Below are positions 10,490 to 20,930 of a stretch of 30,934 bases of DNA, piece after piece (the stretch's first letter is position 1; each line of letters starts with the position of its first letter). Where the stretch lies: NCBI GenBank assembly GCA_015680685.1, contig MNCI01008985.1:65041-95974 (forward strand). The letters run 5' to 3'. Below the pieces are notes generated by a model. It worked only from the letters and a program-made list of their open reading frames with translations, was not told the origin of the DNA and searched no databases. The DNA comes from Gnetum montanum (taxonomy: Eukaryota; Streptophyta; Gnetopsida; Gnetales; Gnetaceae). Both the position numbers and the translations under genes were made by a program.

Positions 10490-13215
10490 ATGGCCTAAAG
10501 AAGAGGAGGAGCACAAGGAGGACCTTCACAAGGAGCAAGAAAATGACTAAGAAGCCAAGGTAGAGGTTGAAATTGAGGCCAAGAACCAAAACATGAGGAC
10601 TAGGAAGCATAATCATTTAGCATTCATCAAAACATGCTTTCTATAGTATGATTAACCCAAGGAGAGTTAAATAAAACCACAAGTTGAAAGACAACACATC
10701 ACATTGTCACAAGATTACCTCCAAGAAATTCAAGAAAGATCCATCCTAAATATAGTGATTATGAAAATGAACTTCGTCATATTTATGGAATTTGTTTCTG
10801 AAGCAGTATAGACACAACTCCAAGCATCACCGCTATGGACTATCCTATGATAGAATGGTGAATGGTACCTTGGAGAGACTTACTAGTTTTGGCACAACAA
10901 GGAAGAGGGTACTAGTGTCAACATTGGAGGAATCTCAGTGTCATTCTTAATCAAGGAAATTGTAGAAGCTCTAAAAATATCCAACAAAGGGGCATGGGTA
11001 GCACATATGTCCACCTAATCCGATCTTGAAATCAAAAAGTTATGGCTGAAATGGACTTATGACCAAGAAAAGAAAGGTTATAATGAACTAACTTTAGAGG
11101 AAAGAATATACTTTAAAATCAACACTTATCATCTATTCCCAACAAAAATACTCAATTGACTATCAACTTATGTAGTTATGGGAAGTGCAATTCTAATGGG
11201 CAAGCACAATGCCAACCTTGCGCAACTATAATTCATGGAAATCCAAAAGGCAATTTGAAAAGAAGAAGGTAGGGAAGCCAACACTTCCATTTCCTTACCT
11301 TATCAGGAAGTTGTGCAAGCAAGCTAGAATCCTAGGATACACCAATGAAATTCCCAGGAAAGTCCAAAATGCTTCATACATTGAGTTGCTCAAACTAGCA
11401 CCACCAAGGAAAGATCATGATGAGAAGCAAGAGTAACAACAACAGTAATAGTAAGCAGGACCTAGCAGCTAATAGCAATAACAACAACAAGTCCCACCAC
11501 CACCATTGTAAGATTATAAATTTTCAATGAGCCATCTACAACAAATTGCAAAAACAATTAGCTAGGGAACTAGGGAAGAAGCCAATCTATAAAGAGTTAT
11601 CGATAGTGCCATTAGACCCATAGTTTTAGTTGATCTAGCTAGGGACAGATTTCATTATAGTCAAGAGAAGAGGTATGCTCACAACAAATCTCTTGGAATG
11701 CTACATCAGTCCAAGTGGTGCTAGAGACTAGAGAATGAGCCACATCCATGGTAAGGTAGCACCAAGATGCAATGGAAGCAGTAGAGGTGATCATTGATCA
11801 CATTAAAGAATCATTCAATGTACCTATTATATAAATAGTGAATCTAACTAAAGCCAAAGATGTTTAAATGTTAGTTGGAAACTCAATCACTCTTTCTAAT
11901 CATGAGGATGTACTTGATAGGCTACTATAAACAAGACAAGTTATGACAACAGCTTTTGACATGCCTAGTGATGTCACTGTAGTATAATCTAAACTCATAG
12001 CTACAAAAGGAAAATTGATCATGGTAGAGACTAGGGCAAAGCATGCGTAAGTAGAAATCCTAAAACTGCAAGAAGATCTCACAACCCTAACAGCTAAAAA
12101 GAGAGATTCCATACAATTTGTTGCACCTGACTAGATCAAGTAATTCATACTAAAGCAGATTAGCAGATTGATTTAGAAAAATAAATAATTAGCAGATGAG
12201 AAGGAGAAAGTGGTATGGAATGCCTCTATACCTAAAGCATAGACATATGCACATGTGAAAGCACTTATCGTAGTTCAAGAAGAAAATAAACAACTTGCTA
12301 CTAACAACTTGAGGTTGACCATGGTGGAAAAATAGAAAAACAACCTAGAAAAGAGCATCCACCAGTTAAGAGAATAACTGGTGAGGGTCAACCAAGGCAT
12401 GAGCCACCTCACAAGAGAAAAAAAAATCCTTTCTATAAAGGAGGTATGCACCATCTGACAAAAATCAGCCATTGAAATTAGCATGTGGAAAAATGAGGAA
12501 AGGAAACATGAAAGGCACAAGGAAAACTTTCAAGATTAGATGGGATGTACAAATAAATCAACATGAAAGAAATCCATATGGGAAAGGCTAGAATCAGTTC
12601 CATATTAGCATAGAATCCTAATTAGCAATCCATCCTAGATAGCTATGCCCTTTTCCACTAAGCGGAAATGAAAAATAAAGACTTGTAGATTGAGAACTAG
12701 AAAGAGTACATGGGGTTAGCTAATTTGCATTATGCTAACTTTGCCATGTTAATAGTAGGTAGGTCCAAACATGAGCTAGAATTACAAGTAGCAGCCATCT
12801 ATGTCTTATATGAGAAAGAGTTTGTGGATTGAAAAGATGCTTTGTAGAAACTTCAAGTAACAAACTCAAAACTAGAAGTAGTAAAGGCTATATACCATGG
12901 GAAAAAATATATAGCATCAAACCTTGCTAGAAGACTATTAGACTATCATAAATTAAGAGAAAAATATAAAGCATTTGCGGAAGAAAGAAGGCAATTTTTA
13001 GCTTGGTATGTCAAAGCAAACCAAATTTTTCCACAACTACAATGCCCATGGGATGTGCTAATTCCATCAAGAATTGGTTCATCAACATGGATGGTTCATG
13101 ATCCTAGAAGAAAGAAGAAAAGCTTCAGGTACTCTTAAACTGATACAATTTCCAAAAGCCTAACAATAAGGGGAAGTAACCAATGGAAGGGCCACTACCA
13201 CATGGAACCACTTAA
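10490..13215 (+). pseudogene. ORF3 copy B: putative plant transposon-protein domain plus coiled coil, decayed
   Basis: The ATG at 10490-10492 and the TAA at 13213-13215 sit at the same aligned positions as in the other copies, giving about 2.73 kb or roughly 905 codons. The best preserved domain part is at 11240-11430, with KVGKPTLPFPYLIRKLCK followed by a LGYTNEIPR segment. Then comes a Gln-rich, CAA/CAG/TAG-rich linker at about 11430-11500. The coiled-coil region runs from about 11930 to 12980 with long heptad-like Leu/Glu/Lys stretches, including a segment with MVETRAKHA. A C-terminal block with FLAWYVKANQ, a C-P-W-D-V motif and MVHDPR lies at 12988-13110. Stops are mainly TAG. It is an accessory ORF of unknown function between the pol position and the PPT. 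Confidence 0.75.
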
Positions 13216-13421
13216 AGCTACATCCAGCTTTGCCAATTTTTTGTTCTTTTTGTAAATTTTTTATGTCATGAAATATGTCATTTTTGTAAAATCCACTATG
13301 GAATTAGAGAGTCATGTATATAAGGGTCAATTTCATGTAAATCTACATCCCAATTTTGTAAGGAAATCTATCCTCATTTTGATTTAACTCAAGGATAAGT
13401 TTTCAATCAATCGTGGGGGTA
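13216..13421 (+). other. 3' untranslated region, hairpin and polypurine tract of element 1
   Basis: TATCCT (13369-13374) and AGGATA (13392-13397) can pair. The ACTCAAGGATAAG segment is a decayed form of the ACTCGAGGACGAG block often seen before plant gypsy PPTs. The GTGGGGGTA at 13413-13421 is the PPT, directly abutting the LTR. Confidence 0.7.
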
Positions 13422-14346
13422 TGATAAATTGAGTTTTTTCATCAGCCATAATATTGAGTATTTGATATTGAAGCCATGCTATTGGATCCCCGATATCGGG
13501 GCATAAGATACAATGTCATGTATCCAATATCATGGATGTGTGTAGGCCTATAAATACAACACTTAGGTGCACCATCCACGTATAATTTCATTTCACACTT
13601 AGCAAAATTACATTAGTTTGTTTTCTCAATTTTAGCACTTAGCACTTAGGAGTGTATGCCTGTAGTGTGATGTTTAGTAATTGAATGGAATCTTTATTTG
13701 AGTGGAATGTACTTGGACATGTTTCATGATCAGAAATACAAATTGAAATTACTTCACATCATTGTAGCATCACTTAGTCTTTATTATTTACACTTAAAAA
13801 AATTTTTACTGCTTTCACTTGGCTTAATGTTTATTTTTTTCTCTAGTTATTGATTTACTTTCTATTAATTTTACTATTATTGTTGTTAAGAAAAATGAGT
13901 ACAACTAATCTCTAACACTTAAGTGTAACTTCTTCGTAACCTAGTAGTACTATCACTTGGTATGCCTAGTAGTGTAGTACTTGATAATCCTAGTAGTAGT
14001 TACGTGAAGTCCAAGGTATGAATGGAAGGTAAAGACCAGATGCTCATCACATAGGCTAGATTAGATTTTATTTATTATTACTTAGATTTAGAAACTACTA
14101 CTTTTACTTTTCTTTTACTTCATCTTTTCTAGGAGAAATATGGCCAACAAAACATCATTATTATATGCCTCACTATGATTTAAACCATAGGCCTCGATTT
14201 TACTAGATTACATGGGAAGCCAACAATTGCAAACTCTAACCAATTACTTACATAATTACATTACCTTGTCCATGGAATTCCACTGGGATCGTGGGTAAAC
14301 ACTTGTATCTCATATGGTTGGGTGTTGGATACTCCACCACTCATTA
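13422..14346 (+). repeat. 3' LTR of element 1 (type I, 925 bp)
   Basis: The LTR starts TGATAAATTGAG and ends CTCATTA, where CTCATCA is expected (CA to TA). The U3 holds a perfect CCCCGATATCGGGG palindrome at 13488-13501. The TATA box at 13549-13556 is intact, but the AATAAA has become AATACA. It aligns throughout with 4384-5307. Confidence 0.85.
13549..13556 (+). promoter_or_regulatory. LTR TATA box (TATAAATA)
   Basis: The box lies in the context GGCC-TATAAATA-CAACACTTAGGTGCA, which recurs with few changes in all intact LTRs here. It is the core promoter of the LTR. Confidence 0.65.
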
Positions 14347-14360
14347 AAATCTATTGCATA

Positions 14361-14365
14361 CTTTG
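14361..14365. repeat. Target-site duplication, left copy (CTTTG)
   Basis: The five bases directly before the type II 5' LTR are identical to 22720-22724 directly after its 3' LTR. They define the insertion point exactly and confirm integrase-mediated insertion. Confidence 0.85.
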
Positions 14366-14495
14366 TGATAAATCATGTTTTTCATTACTTCAATATCAAG
14401 GTGGCCACAATATCAGGTACATGATATTGGGTATGCGATATCGCGGCCTAAGATGTGATATCATACATTCAATATTGCAAGGTTACTCTCAGGTC

Positions 14496-14503
14496 TATAA
14501 ATA
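14496..14503 (+). promoter_or_regulatory. LTR TATA box (TATAAATA)
   Basis: TATAAATA is followed by CAGTGCTCGGGTGCA, equivalent to the type I post-TATA block. It is the likely promoter for the gag-pol transcript. Confidence 0.65.
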
Positions 14504-14673
14504 CAGTGCTCGGGTGCACAATTGGGAGTAAGTTTTTGGTAGTCAGCAGTGAAGCTCTTGTAATTTGTCCATTTGAAAGTTAGAATACTTTCCAAGCACC
14601 TGTAGTAGGATTTCTAAGTGTGAATGGATCTTTATTCAAGCATTAATGTACCTGAGAACACCATTGTGTTGGC

Positions 14674-14679
14674 AATAAA
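14674..14679 (+). terminator. LTR polyadenylation signal AATAAA
   Basis: This AATAAA is conserved at the same place in the 3' LTR (22142-22147), inside a well-preserved segment beginning TTGGCAATAAAGA. Confidence 0.55.
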
Positions 14680-15251
14680 GATGAGCTCTTTGATCCATTC
14701 CTTGTAGCACTTGATATTTTCTTTCATATGCATTTACATATTATTATTTCCTACAATTTACATTAATGTTATTTATGCAAAAATTAATTTTGATCAATTA
14801 AGTATATCATTAAATTACACAAGCATGACCCCTTCAAGCATACGTGTGAAATTTAGTAGCTTAGAAATGATTAGCGTTTGATAGCCCAACAATGTTTGCA
14901 TGAAATTTAGAATGTCTTCGGGAAGTGGGAACGGTTACTTGTGTTAGGTTACATTAGACTTTAGTTTCCTTAACAATCAATCACTTTTACTTTTAATCAC
15001 TCCTACTTTTATTCTTGTTCTAGGTGAGTAATTCCATAAAACATAAAAGAATAAAAATCATATGCCTCAATCACACTTAACCATACAATTGCATTTCACA
15101 AGTGGGACTGGGAAGACAATGAATGAACAACTCGCATACACTGTTTATCTCTAGTGTACTTAGTAATTACAATCTATGGAATTCGACTGAATTGCACATG
15201 AATTCTTGTAATTCGTATGGTTGTACATAGGAGTACCTTGCTACTCATCAT

Positions 15252-15271
15252 TGGCACTGTTGTTAGGGATT
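15252..15271 (+). other. Primer-binding site, decayed tRNA-Asp type
   Basis: TGGCACTGTTGTTAGGGATT lies one base after the LTR. It differs from the plant tRNA-Asp(GTC) 3'-end complement only by C-to-T and G-to-A transitions. Confidence 0.8.
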
Positions 15272-15413
15272 GTAGTTCTTCATGTGCTATCTAAGCCTAG
15301 TGAAATTTAGTAACCTCATTGTTCAAACCCTGAGAGTCAAATCTTACAAACATAAAAATTATTATTATTATTATTAAATTAAATATTAATTGCATACTAG
15401 TTATTAACATAAA
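15272..15413 (+). other. Leader between PBS and gag, with ATT microsatellite
   Basis: A short untranslated leader with about six ATT units at 15358-15375. No other feature is seen. Confidence 0.5.
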
Positions 15414-17641
15414 ATGTCTTCTTCTCATAGGAGCCCATCTCCACCCAAGGCAGTCCAAGTACCTCAACAATACCGGGTGGTATATGCTCATCCTGATGAG
15501 TATGTACTAGACTTTACCTTCATCTTACATCAAGATGAACTGATGTGGTGGCACAATATGGAAGGCAACATTGTGTTGCCACATGACTGATCTATTCTAG
15601 CCATGCTCCAATTAATGCTATCACGACATGGGCTTCAACATCTCCATGGAGAATACGAGATGTGAGATCCCAACTCAAGGGATTATCATCTCACTGAACC
15701 ACAAAGATTAAGGGATCAATAGCTAGAGCACCAACACGAGCTTATGAAGGGTAAGAGGTCAAACATCTTTCCACCTCTGCTTGGCCAAATTGATGAAGGC
15801 AACCATTTCTTTAGTGAATCTCCTCTCTTTGACTTCATTCAAGGAGCCCTTAACTAGAATGTACAATCCACAATCATAATCTAGGTTTTGGTCAAAATAG
15901 ATCCAATGACAAAAATGGATCTAGAGAAGCAAGTCAAGAAAAGGGGAACAAAGGAGATCATGATTGCGATCATGGTCAAAAGCGTCAAAGAAAGGATGAT
16001 AGGTGCTAGCACAGAGTAAGTTCCCCTTCTTCTTTTCCTTCATGATCATCATCTTCTTCATTGCATTCAGATTGTGGCTGCAAACAAAATAATTGTGATG
16101 GAGGTGATTGATGGGATAGTCGTGATCAAAGACATGGGAAATCCAAAGAGGCCCAGCATCAAGAAAGAAGGGCTAGTAGGGAACATCATAGGCACCACCA
16201 TCATCGCCTTGAAGAACCTCTACTTGCTACTCGGGGCATGTTAAATATTGTAGAGGCTATGAAGATTCCAACCAGGCACATGAAGGATAGTAAAATAAAG
16301 AGACTTGATATGAACAATATTCCTCAGTTTGAGGGAGGATATGATGCTGATCTACAAAATCATCTCTAGGCCTTCCAAGATGCATGTGCCTTACAGAACA
16401 TTGAAAATGATTGAAAAAACCTAAAAGTATTTCCAAGGACACTCATAAAGGAAGCAAAAAGTTGTTATTGATAAAATCAATCAGGCAGTGGAGTAGGATG
16501 TTGGAACTATTCAATGAAAAATATCAAATGTACTCCCAAGTATCCAATCTAAGAAAAAAATTTTAAGGGTGGAAACAAGGGAATCATAAGCCCTTGGAAA
16601 ACCCTTGGTGTCAATGCCCAAGGAAGATTGACAAAGTTGAGTTCCCATCAGATTCAAAAATTAATTAAGTAGGTAGCTAAGGAGGAGGGAAAGCTGAGAA
16701 AACATGAAAGTGTAGAAGAATACAACAAAGATCCTTCTATTTGAAAGAAGGGGGTTAGATTTTATGACAGTGAGGATGAATTCACCAGAGATGAGATGGT
16801 TAATCAGAAAACCTTACCATTCTAAAAATTGCAATCAAAAATTATGGCTAAGGTTGATCAATTATGGGACTCCATGGATAATAAGTTTCAAGATGTTCTA
16901 AAAATTACTGAAGAATCCAAGGATCAAAGTGGTGAGCAAGAGCATCAAAGATGTAAGGAAGCTAAACGTGTCAAATCTAAGGATAAAGGTAAGATAGTTG
17001 GGATAGAGATGGTTGCATATAGTGATTTAGATGATGATGGTGGATGTGATGTTTGCTAGTATGAACATCTTAAGGGATGTTGCCTAGTTCTATCACACTT
17101 GCAGGAATCTGGGGTGTATGCCTTACATCCACAACTTGCACAAAGGCAAATGCCCAAAATATTGCATTATCCACAAGGCAATCCTCAACAGTTCTACCAA
17201 CCACAACAGTACTATCCAAGTGGAACTCCTTAGCAACCTTACGAAGTGTACCAACAGTGGTAGCAACTACAATTGTGGGCATTACCACCTCCAAGATAAA
17301 AATACCCTTATCGACAACCAGATCCCTATGGCTACTATGTTCAACAACCTTCATCTCCAAGGGACTCCTCTGGTCATATTGCTACTTACCAATCTCACCA
17401 CTACCCTCCTGAAACATACCAATCACCCTATCCAAGGATGGATACCACCTACTACCCTCATGCACCTCCTATTCCTGCACCTACTCCTCCACCTCCTGCA
17501 CAACTACTACCTGCTCAGTCCATGCAAGGTGAATTACCTATACAACCACAGCAAAGGAATGCTACCACGACAGTTAACCTAAAATTAGTTAATCCATCTG
17601 GTGGGTTGGAACCACAAAAAAAGAAAAGACCCTTCTTCTAA
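15414..17641 (+). pseudogene. gag: gag of the type II element, decayed
   Basis: The capsid/nucleocapsid region starts at ATG 15414-15416, and its first 60 codons stay open. The retrotransposon gag core (PF03732 type, by eye) is at about 16290-16560, with RLDMNNIPQFEGGY, an AFQDACALQ segment, LKVFPRTL and a final NEKY. A Cys/His motif C-x2-C-x3-H-x3-C lies at 17045-17083. It is followed by a Gln/Tyr/Pro-rich low-complexity region (17110-17560) and a Lys-rich KKKR segment just before a TAA at 17639-17641, probably a decayed CAA since gag and pol look continuous. TAG replaces CAG repeatedly. A deletion between about 16575 and 16610 removes part of the gag C-terminal domain present in element 1 at about 6690-6820. 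Confidence 0.8.
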
Positions 17642-17764
17642 CCTCACAATCCACCAAAGCCCTCAAACACATCAGTGGTTGGTAATACTACTCCTCCAAC
17701 TTCCTTTGTTTCCTCTCTATTTGAGGTCCCTTCAATCCAAAATCCCTCTTGAATCTATACTATA

Positions 17765-18313
17765 ATGCTAACACATGTTGTATCTAATTGGATTCAAGTT
17801 GGTAACCTACCTAGAAAATTAGCTAATCCTAGAAGTCCCCTAGTTTATTTGCAAATTGATCAAAATGAACCTTGTAAGGCTCTTCTTAACTTTGGTTTCG
17901 ATGTTAATTTGATCTCGCATGAGATGTACACAATGTGGAACCCTCCTCCTTTGAAGAAAAGTAACATCTAGCTAGAACTAGCATATTAGTCCATCATTTT
18001 TCCATTGGGATTGATTGAAGACATCGTCACCATCATTTTTGGGTGGTCATATCCCATCAATTTCCTAGTAATCAAAGTGGAGAAGTGTAAGGGGGATTTT
18101 CCAATCATTATGAGAAGGGCGTGGCTAAGTACTATGGATGCCAAAATGGGCATTAGATATCTTTTCTTAGAGATATCAGAAGAAAATGAATTTGGAAAGA
18201 TCAAGAAGGAGAAAGTTCCATGTATCACGTATAGCGATTCAAGGTGTCATTGTGTGCAGAAATTATTGTCAATAAAGCAAACATCTATCTTTACATGCAA
18301 GCAATATGCATAA
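17765..18313 (+). pseudogene. Aspartic protease domain of pol, catalytic site lost
   Basis: This domain would cleave the Gag-Pol polyprotein. The active-site loop reads A-L-L-N-F-G-F-D-V-N-L-I-S (codons 17879-17917), where the family has D-S/T-G. The catalytic Asp codon at 17888-17890 is AAC (G-to-A), and the next residue is Phe instead of Ser (C-to-T). The C-terminal R-R-A-W-L-S-T-M-D-A-K segment at 18112-18150 matches the family pattern after the flap. A TAG stop lies at 17969-17971. It is followed by the protease-RT linker. Confidence 0.7.
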
Positions 18314-18333
18314 GAAGTTGATATACAGAAATG

Positions 18334-19560
18334 TCTATACATAGTGGCCACAAAACAAGAAGGCACCTAGTGGCTGACAACTGATGCTAGCAGCAATACA
18401 TTATGCATGGAATTGACTAAGAGCCTAATGTACGAGTATGTCGCAAGTATGGATAAACTTGAGCAAGTTCACCACCAACTCTCCAAAGGAGAAAATGATG
18501 ATGTCAATTGGGGTGAGCTAGAAATTCTTGAAAATTTTAAATAAGAGCCCTTTGAATTGAAGACACTACCAATTGGAATGGAGTATGTATTTTTAAAAAA
18601 TGGAAGGCCAGTTATCATTAATGTCGAGCTTACTGAAGAACAAAAGAGAAAATTGATAAAATTTGTGGAAAAATGGTTAGCAGCCTTTGCTTGGTCATAT
18701 TCCAAGCTCACTAGGATAGATCCAAGAATATGCTAACACTGAATATACATTGACCTTTCCATCAAGCCAAAATGATAGCCGCAGCGACGTTTGAATCCCA
18801 ACTTAAAACAAATTGTCAAAGAGGAGATTGAGCAACTCCTTAAGGTAGAATTCATCTACCCTGTCATAGATAGTGAGTGGGTGAGTCTGCTCATGATTGT
18901 ACAAAAGAAAGGAGGAAAATGGTGGGTATGTATTGATTTCTAGGTGCTTAATATGGCAACTTTCAAAGATCATTTTTCATTGCCTTTCGTCAACTATGTG
19001 CTGGACACCATTTCGGGGCACAATTATTATAGCTTTCTTGATGGTTATAGTAGCTATAATCAAATTTGAATCACATTAGAGGACCAAGAAAAGATAACTT
19101 TCACAAGTCCTTGGGGGAATTTTGCTTACTAATAAATGTCATTTGGTCTATGTAATTCCCTAGCCACATTTTAAAGATTAGTTCTCAGCATTTTCCAACA
19201 ACAAATTGATAGTAGGGTAGAAATTTTTATGGCTAATTTCTCTACCTATGGAGCTACATTCGAGCAAGCTCTAGACCATCTTAAGCAGGTGTTAAAAAGA
19301 TGTGTCAAAATAAACATCTGGCTCAATTAGCAAAAGATTCATCTTATGGTCCAGAAAGGCACTATCTTGGGGCATTGCATCTCAAAAGTAGGAATTGAGG
19401 TGGGCCTTGAAAAAATAAGGATCATCCAAGGAATAACTTGTTAACCTGAAATAGTCAAAGAAGTTTGGTCATTCCTTGGTCATACTAGCTACTACTGACA
19501 ATTCATTGAGAATTTTTCCAAAATTGCCAAGCCTTTGGTAGAATTGATGAAGAAGGATGC
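18334..19560 (+). pseudogene. Reverse transcriptase domain of pol, catalytic Asp pair lost
   Basis: This domain would copy the element RNA into DNA. Recognisable blocks are P-Q-R-R-L-N-P at 18779-18799, VQKKGGKWWVCIDF near 18898-18940, DHF.LPF near 18970, FLDGYSSYNQI at 19034-19068 (first catalytic Asp kept at 19040-19042), SFGLCNSLATF near 19141-19172, and the YxDD box, which here reads F-M-A-N at 19226-19237. Loss of both aspartates abolishes polymerase activity. Stops include TGA and TAG next to each other at 18773-18778, where the family has Arg-Gln (CGA to TGA, CAG to TAG). At least one frameshift is needed to read through. Confidence 0.85.
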
Positions 19561-20030
19561 ATCATTCATCTAGATCCCTGCATGTGAATTAGCATTTCAA
19601 CAATTGAAGCAAAAGCATGTTGAAACTTCCATTCTTCAAGCACCAAATTGGTCTAGACCATTTCATGTGATTATTGATGCATCGAATTATGCTTTTGGGT
19701 GTAGTGCTTATGTAGATGGATGATCAAAAACATCCATATTACATTCATTATGCAAGCTGGAGCATTGCAGGTGCACAATTGAACTACACCACCACAGAAA
19801 AGGAATTGATGGTAGTTGTGTTAGCTTTAGAGAAGTTTAGGTACTATGTGCTTGGCAACAAAGTTTTTATGCACACATTTCATAGCGCCATTAGATTTCT
19901 AATGAACAAATCAATGATGAGCCCCCATGTCATATGATGGCTTGTGATTTTGTAGGAATTTGATCTGACAATGGTAGATCATAAAGGTGTGGAGAATGTG
20001 ATCATGTATCACTTATCGTGACTAAGATGG
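19561..20030 (+). pseudogene. RNase H domain of pol, decayed
   Basis: This domain would remove template RNA and define the PPT primer. The first catalytic Asp is kept in V-I-I-D-A-S-N-Y (19676-19678), and the T-E-K-E-L block with its Glu residues is kept at 19794-19808. The later H-T-D-H-S motif reads H-T-F-H-S, with the Asp codon replaced by TTT at 19878-19880. A frame change near 19710 separates the first block from the rest. The domain ends near the HKGVENV segment at about 19980. Confidence 0.75.
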
Positions 20031-20930
20031 AATGACAAGGAGAAAGAAAGTCCTTTATTTAATCAATTCCCTAACAAATATCTCCTTGCAAGTGCTATCA
20101 ATGCACAAATGCCTAATGAGCCAAAATGGTATGAAACCATCCTCAATTATCTACTCAAGCAAGAACTACTAAAAGGGTTGGATACTAGAAAGAAACAATA
20201 GTTTCTTCACTAGGTAAAATATTTCATGGAGATTAATGAAAAGCTTTACAAGGTTTGTCTCGATGGCTTGGTACGTTGGTGTGTCCCTGATATGAATCAA
20301 CTTCATGTTCTTCAGGATGATCATGAAGGTCCTTGTGGAGGCCATTATGCTAGAAGATGCACAACGATAAAAATCCTCATGGTAAGGTACTATTGGCCAA
20401 CAATCTTCAAAGATGTACATCAATTCATTCGTGCTTATGATCATTACCAAAGGGATGGTGGAATGATAGCTCAAATAGAGGGATCACAACAATGGATACA
20501 ACCTCTCAAAGCATTCGAAATTTGGGGCATTGAATTTATGAATCCCATGAATTTATGAATCCCATTGCACCTTTATCCAATGGAAAGGCATATATAATAG
20601 TCACAGTTGACTATTGTACCAAGTGGACAGAAGTAGTAGCTATCACCGACTATACATCCACCACTGCTAATCGGTTTGTATAATAAAACATTGTAAATAG
20701 GTTTGGTGTACCTCATGTGTTAATTTCTAATAATGGAACTCATTTTACAAGTGCCACTTTTCAGAAGCTAATGCAACACTTGGGGGTTGAGCATAAACTC
20801 ACAATACCATATCACCCCCAAGCCAATGGCCAGGTTGAGGTCACTAATTGGGAGATTACAAAAATTTTAACAAGTACTATTAGCAAATACTGAAGGGATT
20901 GGAGCACTAAATTAAATGATTTCCATTCCA
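20031..20930 (+). pseudogene. Integrase domain of pol, truncated and catalytically dead
   Basis: This domain would insert the cDNA into the genome. The zinc-binding HHCC region keeps both His (HEGPCGGH, near 20320-20347), but both Cys are Tyr (20436-20438 and 20445-20447; TGC/TGT to TAC/TAT). The first core Asp is Glu (20532-20534). A 17-bp tandem duplication (20532-20565) shifts the frame immediately afterwards. The second Asp is Asn in S-N-N-G-T-H-F (20729-20731), and the Glu in P-Q-A-N-G-Q-V-E is kept (20837-20839). Similarity stops at about 20930, so the C-terminal integrase region is missing. Confidence 0.85.
20532..20565 (+). repeat. 17-bp perfect tandem duplication inside integrase
   Basis: Positions 20532-20548 and 20549-20565 are identical. 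Seventeen is not a multiple of three, so the duplication frameshifts the integrase. It probably arose by slippage or repair after insertion. Confidence 0.9.

Larger units (their letters stand above)
4384..14346 (+). mobile_element. Type I Ty3/gypsy-like element with gag and ORF3 but no pol core (element 1)
   Basis: This near full-length element of about 9.96 kb is bounded by LTRs of 924 and 925 bp. In order it has the 5' LTR, a tRNA-Asp PBS (5309-5328), gag (from 5447), an inverted assembly piece (7615-8097) holding the gag C-terminus, a protease remnant (from 8099), T-rich and non-coding sequence, a post-pol block (9774-9822), a leader with U3-like motifs (about 10127-10199), ORF3 (10490-13215), a hairpin and PPT, and the 3' LTR. 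No RT, RNase H or integrase could be found between 8231 and 9770, a stretch without Ns. Flanking pentamers AAAGC and AAATC match four of five, so the target-site duplication is plausible but decayed. Single Ns lie at 7614, 8098 and 10384. Confidence 0.8.
14366..15250 (+). repeat. 5' LTR of the type II element (885 bp)
   Basis: The LTR begins TGATAAATCATG and ends CTCATCA. It is about 30 bp longer than its partner because of an extra pair of ATATC motifs in U3 (about 14390-14420). TATA lies at 14496-14503 and AATAAA at 14674-14679. The ends and U5 resemble the type I LTRs, while the R region and middle differ. Confidence 0.9.

Noticed and set aside
4384-14346. CRISPR-like or phage-defence array suggested by repeated GATATC motifs
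   Set aside because: The repeats are short, irregular and confined to LTR U3 and the ORF3 leader of a plant retrotransposon.
15358-15375. ATT microsatellite as a regulatory repeat
   Set aside because: A short simple repeat in the gag leader; it is absent from the matching place in element 1.
17070-17582. Overlapping open frames of 96, 111 and 154 codons
   Set aside because: They are shadow frames of the Gln/Pro/Tyr-rich gag linker, whose composition suppresses stops in several frames.
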